Program-made: the position numbers and the translations under genes
DNA from: a bacterium
Lineage (GTDB): Bacteria > Zhuqueibacterota > Zhuqueibacteria > Residuimicrobiales > Residuimicrobiaceae
Length of the DNA stretch: 64,000 nucleotides
Reading direction: 5' to 3'
NCBI GenBank assembly: GCA_029554865.1
Contig: JAKPUX010000025.1
Span: forward strand, 18,738-82,737
Part shown: in pieces, positions 31,148-39,383 of the stretch
Numbering within the stretch: the first letter of the stretch is position 1
Layout of the letters: the number at the start of each line of letters is the position of its first letter
Notes under the pieces: generated by a model
The model's input: only the letters and a program-made list of their open reading frames with translations
Told to the model about the DNA's origin: nothing
Databases searched by the model: none

Positions 31148-33790
31148 ATGACTTCCCAGGAGATACGTCAGAGTTTTCTTGATTTTTTTAAAAGCAAGAA
31201 CCATCATATTGTCCCCAGTGCACCAGTGGTGCCGCAGGATGATCCGACCCTGCTTTTCACCAACGCCGGCATGAACCAGTTCAAGGATGTTTTTCTCGGC
31301 CTGCGGCAGCGGCAGTGGGCGCGAGTCGCCGATTCACAGAAATGCATCCGGGTCTCCGGCAAGCACAACGATCTCGAGGAGGTCGGCCGGGACACCTATC
31401 ATCATACCTTTTTCGAGATGCTCGGCAACTGGTCCTTCGGCGACTATTTCAAGGCTGAAGCCATCGAATGGGCCTGGGAGCTGCTGACCGGGGTCTGGCA
31501 TCTGCCCGCGGACAAGCTATACGCCACGGTCTTCGCCGGGGATGAGCTCGACAAGGTGCCGGGGGATGAGGAGGCGGCGGAATACTGGGCGAGCCGCACT
31601 GCCATTGACCCCGCGCATATTCTTCGTTTCGGCAAGAAGGACAATTTCTGGGAGATGGGCGAGAGTGGTCCTTGCGGCCCCTGCTCCGAAATCCACATTG
31701 ACCGCGGTCCCGGTTTTTGCACCAACACCGATCCCGGCCATGTCTGCGCGGTCAACAGTGGCTGTGCGCGTTTTATTGAGCTGTGGAATCTGGTCTTCAT
31801 CCAGTACAATCGGGACGAAGAGGGGGTTCTCAACACCCTTCCGGCCAGGCATGTCGACACCGGCGCCGGTTTCGAGCGCTTGGTTTCGGTGCTGCAAAAG
31901 ACCCGCTCCAATTATGACATCGATCTTTTCGTTCCGATCATCGCCGAGATCTCGCGGGTGACCGGGCGTCCCTACGGGGAGGGGGAAGAAGGCGTCGCGT
32001 TCCGGGTTTTATGTGATCACATCCGTGCCCTCTCCTTTGCCATCGCCGACGGGGCAATACCCGGCAATGAGGGGCGGGGCTACGTTCTGCGCCGCATTCT
32101 GCGCCGCGCCGCCCGTTTCGGCCGCCTCCTGGGCATGCGCGAGCCGTTCATCTACAAACTGGTGAAGCCCCTGGCCGATTCGATGGGGGAGGCCTATCCG
32201 GAGCTGCGGCAGCGTCAATCCCATATTGAACGCGTCATCCGCTCCGAAGAGGAGAGCTTTGGGCGCACCCTTGACCGCGGCATCGAGATTTTTGAGGAGA
32301 AAGCGGCGGCGAGCCCGGGAGGGGTACTCTCCGGCCGCGATGCCTTCCTGCTTCATGACACCTACGGCTTCCCGCTCGACCTCACCCAGTTGATGGCGGC
32401 GGAGAAAAACCTCAGCGTGGACGTGGCCGGCTTTGAGGCAGAGATGGAGGAGCAGCGGCAGCGTTCTTCGCGCGCCCGCGATGTCAGCTATGAGAAGATC
32501 GAGGTCGATGCCGTGATGGGGGAGGGTTCGCAGTTCAGGGGCTACCAGGTTGACATCCTGGAGACCGAGCTCATCCATTATGAACCGGGGCGGATCGTCC
32601 TGCGAGAGAGTCCCTTTTATGCAGAATCGGGCGGTCAGGTCGGCGACCGCGGTGAGATCGGCAACGACCATTTTCGTTTTGCCGTCGAGACCACAAAGCA
32701 TGTCGGGGAGCACATTGTCCATTTTGGTGAGCTCAGGGAGGGAAGCGCGCCTGTTCCGGGTGAGCGGGTTGAGGCCAGTATTGATGCGGAGAGGCGGCGG
32801 GCGACCGAGCGCAATCATACGGTCACTCATCTTGTTCACCGCGCCCTGCGGACGGTGTTGGGCGAACATGTCCAGCAGGCCGGCTCGCTGGTGGCGCCTG
32901 ATTACATGCGTTTTGATTTCACCCATTTCGAGAAAATGAGCGCGGAGCAGATCCGCGCGGTTGAGGATATAGTCAACCGGGAGATCCTGCAGAATCGCCC
33001 GGTGCATTGGCAGGTGATGCCGATCGAGGAGGCCAAGGCGCTCGGGGCTATGGCCCTCTTCGGCGAGAAATATGGGGACGAGGTGCGCATGGTTGAGGTG
33101 CAGGATTTTTCCCGCGAGCTTTGCGGGGGCACCCATGTACGCGCCACCGGGGAGATCGGCCTTTTTGTCCTGCGCGGGGAATCGGCCATCGCCGCCGGGG
33201 TACGGCGGCTGGAGTGCCTCACCGGAGAGTCCGCCCGCGCATGGCTGCAGGGCAGGGCGGACATCGCCGCGCAGAGCGCGGTCCTGCTGGGCTGCCGTGA
33301 CGAGGAGGTGGTTGAACGGCTGGAGCGGCTTCAGCAGGAGCGCAAGGCGTTGGAGGGGGAGATGCGCAAACTTCGCCACTCCACTTCCCGGGATATTGTC
33401 GGCGAACTGGTGCGCGGGGCGCACAAGGTCGCTGGCATCAGTGTAGCGGCGGCGCAGATCGAGGCTGCGGGGGTTGACGAACTGAAGCAGACAGCGGATC
33501 TGCTGCGTGAAGGCCTGCAGAGCGGCGTCGGCGTACTGGCGGCTGTTATTGGTGATAAGGTCCAGTTCGTCTGCGTCGTGACCAAAGATCTGGTCGAGGG
33601 GCGCAAGCTCAAGGCTGGGGATATCGTCCGCGAGATTGCGGCGGTTGCGGGTGGCAGCGGGGGCGGCAGCCCCCACATGGCTCTTGCCGGGGCCAGGGAT
33701 GCCGGCAAGATCGCCGAGGCCCTGAATGGGGTGGAGAAGATCATCGCTGAAATGATCACAAGGTTGGAGCCCGGCGCTACCCAGGGCTGA
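31148..33790 (+). CDS. alaS: Alanyl-tRNA synthetase
   Basis: Charges tRNA-Ala. The 880-residue protein has the class II catalytic core (TNAGMNQFKDVFLG, RVSGKHNDLEEVG, FFEMLGNWSFGDYF). The middle tRNA-binding domain follows, then the editing domain with zinc ligands in NHTVTHLVH (HxxxH) and CGGTHVRATGEIG, and the C-terminal oligomerisation/C-Ala domain (GGGSPHMALAGA). The KHNDLEEVG and TYHHTFFEM wording is the form found in Bacteroidetes/Chlorobi relatives. ATG 31148 matches the family start; ATG 31088 would add 20 residues without a ribosome site. It follows recX by 100 bp. Confidence 0.96.
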   Translation: MTSQEIRQSFLDFFKSKNHHIVPSAPVVPQDDPTLLFTNAGMNQFKDVFLGLRQRQWARVADSQKCIRVSGKHNDLEEVGRDTYHHTFFEMLGNWSFGDYFKAEAIEWAWELLTGVWHLPADKLYATVFAGDELDKVPGDEEAAEYWASRTAIDPAHILRFGKKDNFWEMGESGPCGPCSEIHIDRGPGFCTNTDPGHVCAVNSGCARFIELWNLVFIQYNRDEEGVLNTLPARHVDTGAGFERLVSVLQKTRSNYDIDLFVPIIAEISRVTGRPYGEGEEGVAFRVLCDHIRALSFAIADGAIPGNEGRGYVLRRILRRAARFGRLLGMREPFIYKLVKPLADSMGEAYPELRQRQSHIERVIRSEEESFGRTLDRGIEIFEEKAAASPGGVLSGRDAFLLHDTYGFPLDLTQLMAAEKNLSVDVAGFEAEMEEQRQRSSRARDVSYEKIEVDAVMGEGSQFRGYQVDILETELIHYEPGRIVLRESPFYAESGGQVGDRGEIGNDHFRFAVETTKHVGEHIVHFGELREGSAPVPGERVEASIDAERRRATERNHTVTHLVHRALRTVLGEHVQQAGSLVAPDYMRFDFTHFEKMSAEQIRAVEDIVNREILQNRPVHWQVMPIEEAKALGAMALFGEKYGDEVRMVEVQDFSRELCGGTHVRATGEIGLFVLRGESAIAAGVRRLECLTGESARAWLQGRADIAAQSAVLLGCRDEEVVERLERLQQERKALEGEMRKLRHSTSRDIVGELVRGAHKVAGISVAAAQIEAAGVDELKQTADLLREGLQSGVGVLAAVIGDKVQFVCVVTKDLVEGRKLKAGDIVREIAAVAGGSGGGSPHMALAGARDAGKIAEALNGVEKIIAEMITRLEPGATQG

Positions 33791-33821
33791 TCGTCACTCA
33801 CCAACTAATATGAGGTAGTCC

Positions 33822-34565
33822 GTGAAGGTTTATGAGCAGCTTCTGCAGATCAGGGAGGAAAAGGGCGCCGGCTATCTGGTGTTGATTGATCCGGACAAGC
33901 AGAGCATGCAGGAGGCGATCGAGCTGGCACGGGTGTGCAGCGAGAGCGGGGTTGACGGTCTGCTGCTGGGCGGCAGTCTGATGTTCACCCATATTTTTGA
34001 TGATCTGATCAAGGGCATCAAGACCGCCTCTCCACTGCCCCTGATCATTTTTCCGGGCAGCACGCGTCAGCTCTCCCCCTATGCGAATGCCATACTTTAT
34101 CTTTCGCTCATCAGCGGGCGCAATGCCTATTACATCATCGGCGACCAGGTGCTGGCCGCGCCGATAATCAAGTCGATGAATCTGGAAGCCATTTCCACCG
34201 CTTATATGCTGATCGAATCGGGAAATATCACTTCCGCACAATTTCTCAGCGATACGCGCCCGATACCAAGGGAGAAGCCCGACATCTCCGTCGCCCACGC
34301 GATGGCTGCGGAGCTTTTGGGAATGCGCATGATCTATCTGGAGGCGGGCAGCGGGGCGCATCTCTCGGTGCCTGAAGAACATATCGCTGCCATCTGCCGC
34401 TACACCTCCCTTCCTGTCATCGTCGGCGGCGGCATCCGCGCCCCTGAAGAGGCGGCGCGCAAGGTGGCGGCAGGGGCGAGTTTTATCGTGACCGGCAATG
34501 TCATCGAAAAGAACCGCGATCGCGCCCTGATCAGCGCCTTTGCCGATTCCATTCACACCAGGTAG
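33822..34565 (+). CDS. Geranylgeranylglyceryl phosphate synthase-like prenyltransferase
   Basis: This TIM-barrel prenyltransferase of the GGGPS/PcrB family joins a polyprenyl group to sn-glycerol 1-phosphate, the first ether-lipid step in archaea. The 247 residues show VLIDPDKQ (about 20-27), GVDGLLLGGSLM (about 46-57), LIIFPGSTRQLS (about 75-86), the substrate-binding YLEAGSGA (about 174-181) and the glycerophosphate loop PVIVGGGIRAPEEA (about 201-214). The length and motifs fit group II GGGPS found in Bacteroidetes and related phyla rather than heptaprenyl-specific PcrB. It starts at GTG 33822 with TGAGGT upstream. It is followed by a PHP phosphatase gene after 26 bp. Confidence 0.88.
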   Translation: MKVYEQLLQIREEKGAGYLVLIDPDKQSMQEAIELARVCSESGVDGLLLGGSLMFTHIFDDLIKGIKTASPLPLIIFPGSTRQLSPYANAILYLSLISGRNAYYIIGDQVLAAPIIKSMNLEAISTAYMLIESGNITSAQFLSDTRPIPREKPDISVAHAMAAELLGMRMIYLEAGSGAHLSVPEEHIAAICRYTSLPVIVGGGIRAPEEAARKVAAGASFIVTGNVIEKNRDRALISAFADSIHTR

Positions 34566-34591
34566 TACTAATCAGGGCGGACGGGAGGTTT

Positions 34592-35386
34592 ATGGTTCTG
34601 GTCGATACACATGCGCATTTGCTGCCCTTCTGGGATGATGGAGCGGACAGGTGGGATACGGCACTGGGGATGCTGCGCGCAGCGGAGGAGGACGAGATCG
34701 GGGCGGTGGTCTGCACCCCGCACATCCTTTCGCCCAAGGACATGGAGCATGAGGATGCCCTCTGGGTGCGCTACGAAGAGCTGGTGGGGCGTTCCGCCGA
34801 GGCGGGTCTGAAAGTGAAGATTCACATGGGCAGCGAGCTTTTCGCGCATCCCGGCATCGACCTGAAGCGCAGAATAGCCACCCCGGCGCAGAACGGCCGC
34901 TATTTTCTCGTGGAGTTTCCAATGGGTTCGATGCCCGATTTTGTTCTCAAGGGCTTTTTCACCCAGATTGGCAAGGAGTACACCCCGGTCATTGCCCATC
35001 CGGAGCGTTATGCAAGGATCATCCAGAATCCCCGGGAGGCCATGATCCTGGTCGAGAAGGGGGCACTTTTACAGATCAACGCCGGGAGTCTGCTTGGGGT
35101 CTTTGGCGGAGCGATCAAGGAGACGGCGGTCAAACTGCTCGATGCCAACCTGGTGCACATGGTCGCCTCAGACGCCCACGACCTCAAGGCGCGGCCGCTG
35201 CGGCTGCAGCCGGCTTTTACAGTGGTGGCGGAAAAGTACGGCCGCGAGAAGGCGCAGAGGCTTTTTGCTGACAATCCTGCCCGCATTTTGCGCGGGGAGG
35301 ATGTGATCGCGGATCCTCCCCGTCCGATCGAGGAGGCCCCCAAGCGCGGCTTCTGGCAGCGGCTGGAGATCATGACCAAAAAATAG
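34592..35386 (+). CDS. CpsB/CapC-type PHP-domain phosphatase
   Basis: This 264-residue metal-dependent protein resembles the manganese tyrosine phosphatases CpsB/YwqE of polysaccharide systems. PHP-domain metal ligands are visible: DTHAHLLPFWDDG (about 5-17), VVCTPHI (about 39-45), GSELF (about 79-83), VIAHPERY (about 132-139) and ASDAHD (about 190-195). No BY-kinase gene is adjacent, so its partner is unknown here. The start ATG 34592 has GGGAGGT five bases upstream. It may be coupled with the GGGPS-like and gmhA genes. Confidence 0.85.
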   Translation: MVLVDTHAHLLPFWDDGADRWDTALGMLRAAEEDEIGAVVCTPHILSPKDMEHEDALWVRYEELVGRSAEAGLKVKIHMGSELFAHPGIDLKRRIATPAQNGRYFLVEFPMGSMPDFVLKGFFTQIGKEYTPVIAHPERYARIIQNPREAMILVEKGALLQINAGSLLGVFGGAIKETAVKLLDANLVHMVASDAHDLKARPLRLQPAFTVVAEKYGREKAQRLFADNPARILRGEDVIADPPRPIEEAPKRGFWQRLEIMTKK

Positions 35387-35394
35387 CGCAGGAT

Positions 35395-35979
35395 ATGGAA
35401 AGACTGACTTTTATAGAAGAGCAGATGAGAGAGAGCGTGGAGCTGTTCGAGGCCATCCGCCGCGAAATGGGGCCGGCGATCAGCCGCGGTGCGGAGATGA
35501 TGATCGACACCCTGCGCAGCGGCGGCAAGCTCCTCATCTGCGGCAACGGCGGCAGCGCTGCGGATGCCCAGCATTTCGCCGCGGAGCTGGTGGGCCGGCT
35601 GCAGCGGGAGCGCAAGGCCCTGCCGGCGATCGCGTTGACCACGGACACCTCCATTCTCACCGCTGTGGGTAATGACTATGGTTTTGCCAAAATTTTCCGC
35701 AGGCAGGTAGAGGCCTGGGGTCAGCCGGGCGATCTGCTGCTGGCGATCAGCACCAGCGGCAATTCACCCAATGTTCTGGAGGCTATCGCTGCGGCTCGGG
35801 CGCAAGGCATGCAGGTTCTCTCCCTGGCGGGACGAAGCGGCGGCGAGATGGCCGGCCTCTCCGATCTGGCGTTGGTGATGCCGGCGCGCAGCTCCCAGCA
35901 CATTCAGGAGGGGCATATCGCCATCATCCACATCTGGTGCGCCCTTGTTGAGGAGAGTCTGTGTCCTCCTGTATCCTAA
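35395..35979 (+). CDS. gmhA: Phosphoheptose isomerase
   Basis: Converts sedoheptulose 7-phosphate to D-glycero-D-manno-heptose 7-phosphate for lipopolysaccharide core heptose. The 194-residue SIS-fold enzyme has GGKLLICGNGGSAADAQHFA (about 43-62), the AELVGR motif, TDTSILTAVGNDYG (about 83-96), AISTSGNSPNVLEA (about 120-133) and HIQEGHIAIIH (about 171-181). It suggests a heptose-containing outer membrane glycan. The start ATG 35395 is eight bases after the previous stop, with a weak ribosome site (AGGA very close). Confidence 0.93.
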   Translation: MERLTFIEEQMRESVELFEAIRREMGPAISRGAEMMIDTLRSGGKLLICGNGGSAADAQHFAAELVGRLQRERKALPAIALTTDTSILTAVGNDYGFAKIFRRQVEAWGQPGDLLLAISTSGNSPNVLEAIAAARAQGMQVLSLAGRSGGEMAGLSDLALVMPARSSQHIQEGHIAIIHIWCALVEESLCPPVS

Positions 35980-35997
35980 TCCAGAGTCATCCATCGA

Positions 35998-38091
35998 TTG
36001 AATTTTCTTAATTCTGCCATATTGATGGGGCTGGCTGCAGTGGCCTTGCCCATCCTCATCCACCTCTTCACCAGAGCCCGGGCCAAACCCATCCCCTTCA
36101 GCTCACTGCGTTTCCTCAAGCAGCTGCGGAACCAGAAAATCCGGCGCATCAAGATACGTCAGATCCTGCTCCTTCTTTTGCGCACCCTGGCGGTGCTTTT
36201 TCTTGTGCTCGGCTTCGCCCGCCCGACCTGCCGCACCCAATCCGGTTCCGGGGCCCGTTCCCGCACAAGTGCGGTCCTTCTGCTCGACAACTCGGCAAGC
36301 ATGGCGCTCGAAGAGCAGGGGGAGAGCCTCTTTGCGGCGGCCAGGGAAGCGGGGGCGCGCATCATCGAGCTGATGCAGCCGGGCGACGAGCTCTATCTTT
36401 GCACGACTACCGATACGTTAGAAGGGACGGAGCGGCGGGCCTTTCATGATTTTCAGGCCTTCCGCCGCCGGCTCGAGGCCACACCCCTCAGTTTCAGGGC
36501 GACTGATATCTCGGCGGGGATGCGTTTTGCACAGAACCTGCTTCAATCCGCCCACAATGTAAACAAGGAACTTTACCTGCTCTCGGACATGCAGGCGACC
36601 GGCTTTGCTGCTGATTCCCTGCCGGCGCGGGAATTCAATCCGCGGCAGTACGCCGTGCCGCTGCTCGCTTCCCATCCCGCCAACCTGGCCGTGACCGGCG
36701 TCCGGCTGCGCTCCGCCATTCTGGAAAGAGGCAAGACGGTGGAGGTGGAGGTGACCCTGGCCAACTCCGGCCAGGAGCCCGGGCGCACCAAGCTGGTGCA
36801 GCTCTTCATCCATGGCCAGCGTGTGGCCCAACGGATGGTCTCGCTGGAGAGGGGGACGACGGCGCAGGAGCTCTTCAGGTTCATCGTCGACCGCGACGGC
36901 TGGATCGAGGGCTATGTCCAGCTCGAAGATGACGCTCTGATGGAGGATAACCTTCGCTATTTTACCTTCTATGTGCCGGAACGGCTCAATGTCGGGGTGA
37001 TCGGCGAGAGGACCGCCGGCAGTGAACTGCTGCAGCTCGCCCTGCAATCTTCGGCCGATTCGAGTGCCTTTTTGCGCCTTTTCACCGCTGTGCCTGAACG
37101 CTCCTCCGGTCTGGCCATCGATTCCCTCCAGCTGCTTTTGCTTCACGATGTCAGCCGCCTGCCCGACGCGGTGGTGGAGAGGATTGGGGCGTGGCACAGT
37201 CGCGGGGGCGGGATCATTCTGGTGCTGGGCCGGCGCACGGACATCGGCTGGTACAACGCCCGTCTCGCCCCGGTCCTGGGGCTCAGCCCCGTGCTGGCCG
37301 CGTTCGGCGAGGGGGGTCATTTTTCACTTGGCCGTGTCGATGGCACTCATCCTGTATTTTCTGGTATCTTTGAGGGAGCGGAGATCCAGTTCGCCCGCCC
37401 CCAATTCAATTTCGCCTGTCGCGTCGCTTCCGCCCCCGACCAGCATGCCCTGCTCTCCTTCAGCACCGGGGATCCCTACCTGTATGAAGTCAGACGCGAT
37501 GAGGGCGCCCTGCTGGTTTTCACCTCCAGTTTTGAGCCGGAGGTGAGCGACATGGCGTACAGAACCATCTTTGCTCCCCTTCTCCATCGCAGCATCAGCT
37601 ATCTGGCTGCGCATGGCCAGAACCGCGGGGTCGAGCTTTCTGCGGGCGAGGTTTTACGTTACCGGCTTGCCGGTCAGGAGCTGCAGAAGCAGCTGGAAAT
37701 ACACCGGCCTGACGGCGGAGTGGATCTTGTCCACCCCGGGATCACCGCATCGGGGGCGTGGATCGACCACGCTGCCACCGGAATTCCGGGGCTCTATTCA
37801 CTGAGAGCAGATGGCAAACGGCTTGCGGTATGGGCGGTCAATATTCCGGCCCGGGAGCTGGATCTGAGAAGGGCGGAGAGGGAACTCGTCGAGGATTCCC
37901 ACCACCTCCACTGGGTGGATGATCCGGCCCGCATCGACCAGTTCATCCGCGAGGAGCGGATCGGACGGGAGTACTGGCGGGAGCTGCTGCTGGCCGGGCT
38001 GCTGCTTCTGCTGCTGGAGATGGCCCTCTATCGCGAGAAGGGAGAACTCCCGTCGGAAGAGGAGAGTCAGGAGATGCGGAGGGGATCATGA
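35998..38091 (+). CDS. BatA-like membrane protein with VWA domain
   Basis: The 697-residue protein begins with the BatA/aerotolerance N-terminal module: a membrane helix, PILIHLFTRARAKPIPFSSLRFL and a second helix (about 58-76). A von Willebrand A-like domain follows with the MIDAS-type DNSAS (about 96-100). The middle has repeated beta-sandwich segments and a glutamine amidotransferase-like stretch around DSLQLLLLHDVSRLPDAVVERI. A final helix (about 662-678) anchors the C terminus. It is probably periplasmic between two membrane anchors. TTG 35998 is used because the family starts with NFLNPxxLxGL; no better start fits. Its TGA overlaps the hflX ATG. Confidence 0.82.
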   Translation: MNFLNSAILMGLAAVALPILIHLFTRARAKPIPFSSLRFLKQLRNQKIRRIKIRQILLLLLRTLAVLFLVLGFARPTCRTQSGSGARSRTSAVLLLDNSASMALEEQGESLFAAAREAGARIIELMQPGDELYLCTTTDTLEGTERRAFHDFQAFRRRLEATPLSFRATDISAGMRFAQNLLQSAHNVNKELYLLSDMQATGFAADSLPAREFNPRQYAVPLLASHPANLAVTGVRLRSAILERGKTVEVEVTLANSGQEPGRTKLVQLFIHGQRVAQRMVSLERGTTAQELFRFIVDRDGWIEGYVQLEDDALMEDNLRYFTFYVPERLNVGVIGERTAGSELLQLALQSSADSSAFLRLFTAVPERSSGLAIDSLQLLLLHDVSRLPDAVVERIGAWHSRGGGIILVLGRRTDIGWYNARLAPVLGLSPVLAAFGEGGHFSLGRVDGTHPVFSGIFEGAEIQFARPQFNFACRVASAPDQHALLSFSTGDPYLYEVRRDEGALLVFTSSFEPEVSDMAYRTIFAPLLHRSISYLAAHGQNRGVELSAGEVLRYRLAGQELQKQLEIHRPDGGVDLVHPGITASGAWIDHAATGIPGLYSLRADGKRLAVWAVNIPARELDLRRAERELVEDSHHLHWVDDPARIDQFIREERIGREYWRELLLAGLLLLLLEMALYREKGELPSEEESQEMRRGS

Positions 38092-39383
38092 AGGAATCCC
38101 AGGAGAGAGAGCGAGCCGTCATCGTCGGACTAATCACCAGGGAGACCCCCTCCTGGCGTGTCGAGGACTATCTGGACGAGCTGGAACAACTCGCTGATAC
38201 GGCGGGGGCCGAGGTGATCGAGCGGGTGGTGCAGGAGCGGGAGCGTCGGGACCCCGCCTTCATGATCGGCCGGGGCAAGGCGGAGGAACTCGCCCGAACT
38301 GCCCGCTACCAGGATGCCGATCTGATCATTTTTGACGATGATCTCACCCCGGCGCAGGCGAAAAACATCGAAAAGCTGTGCGGCGTCAAGATCGTCGACA
38401 GGAGCGCCTTGATCCTCGACATTTTTGCCAAACATGCCCGCACCCGCGAGGCCCGCACCCAGGTGGAGCTGGCGCAGCTGCAGTATCTGCTGCCCCGCCT
38501 CACCGGGCAGTGGCGTCATCTCGAGCGTCAAGTGGGCGGTATCGGGGTGCGCGGTCCCGGGGAAACCCAGCTCGAGGTCGATCGCCGGCTGGTGCGCAAA
38601 CGGGTCGCCGTTTTACAAAAGGAGTTGGAAAAGATTGCCGGCCAGCGCGAGATCCGCCGCAAGAACCGTCGTGATTTTTTCAAGGCGGCTCTGGTCGGCT
38701 ATACCAATGTCGGCAAATCGACCCTGCTCAATGCCCTGACCGAGGCCGGAGTGCTGGTTGAGGACCGCCTTTTCGCCACCCTAGATGCCACAGTCCGCAC
38801 CCTGCCCATGGACAACCGCCGCCGGCTGCTGCTGATCGACACGGTCGGCTTCATCCGCAAGCTGCCGCACCACCTGGTCGCCTCTTTCAAGAGCACCCTG
38901 GAGGAGTCGGCTGATGCCGATCTTCTTCTCCATGTCATCGATATCAGTCACCCCAATTTTGGCGAGCAGATGAATGTGGTGGACAAGGTTCTCAAGGAGC
39001 TCAACCTTGGGGGGAGGCCGGTGCTCAAGGTCTTCAACAAGATCGACCAGTTTGACCAGTCCGGTGTGGTCGCCAGGCTGCGGGAGACCGAGCAGCCCTG
39101 TGTGTTCGTCTCGGCAGCGCGCGGCATCGGCCTGCCGCAGCTGGTGGAGCGGCTGGCGGAGTTCGCCGATGCCGCCTTTGTCACGGATGAATTGGTGCTT
39201 CCCCTGGAAAAGGCCTCCCGGGTTCCCAAACTGTATGAGGTGGTCGAGGTTCTGAACACCTCCTACGGGGAGGAGGAGATGGCGGTGCAAATCCGCTTCG
39301 CACGCCAGGAGGAGCGGCGGGTGCGCAGCCAGGTTGCGAAAATACTGCAGATGGATGAGGAAGATGGCTCTGCGCATGAATAG
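38088..39383 (+). CDS. hflX: GTPase HflX
   Basis: Ribosome-associated GTPase that can split stalled 70S ribosomes. The 431 residues comprise the HflX N-terminal domain (DPAFMIGRGKAEEL, DLTPAQAKNIE, DRSALILDIFAKHARTREA), the glycine-rich GIGVRGPGETQLEVDRRL linker, and the G domain with G1 GYTNVGKST (about 204-212), DATVR (G2), DTVGF (G3, about 250-254), NKID (G4) and SAARG (G5). A short C-terminal domain follows. ATG 38088 overlaps the preceding stop (ATGA). The next gene begins inside its 3' end. Confidence 0.96.
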   Translation: MKESQERERAVIVGLITRETPSWRVEDYLDELEQLADTAGAEVIERVVQERERRDPAFMIGRGKAEELARTARYQDADLIIFDDDLTPAQAKNIEKLCGVKIVDRSALILDIFAKHARTREARTQVELAQLQYLLPRLTGQWRHLERQVGGIGVRGPGETQLEVDRRLVRKRVAVLQKELEKIAGQREIRRKNRRDFFKAALVGYTNVGKSTLLNALTEAGVLVEDRLFATLDATVRTLPMDNRRRLLLIDTVGFIRKLPHHLVASFKSTLEESADADLLLHVIDISHPNFGEQMNVVDKVLKELNLGGRPVLKVFNKIDQFDQSGVVARLRETEQPCVFVSAARGIGLPQLVERLAEFADAAFVTDELVLPLEKASRVPKLYEVVEVLNTSYGEEEMAVQIRFARQEERRVRSQVAKILQMDEEDGSAHE

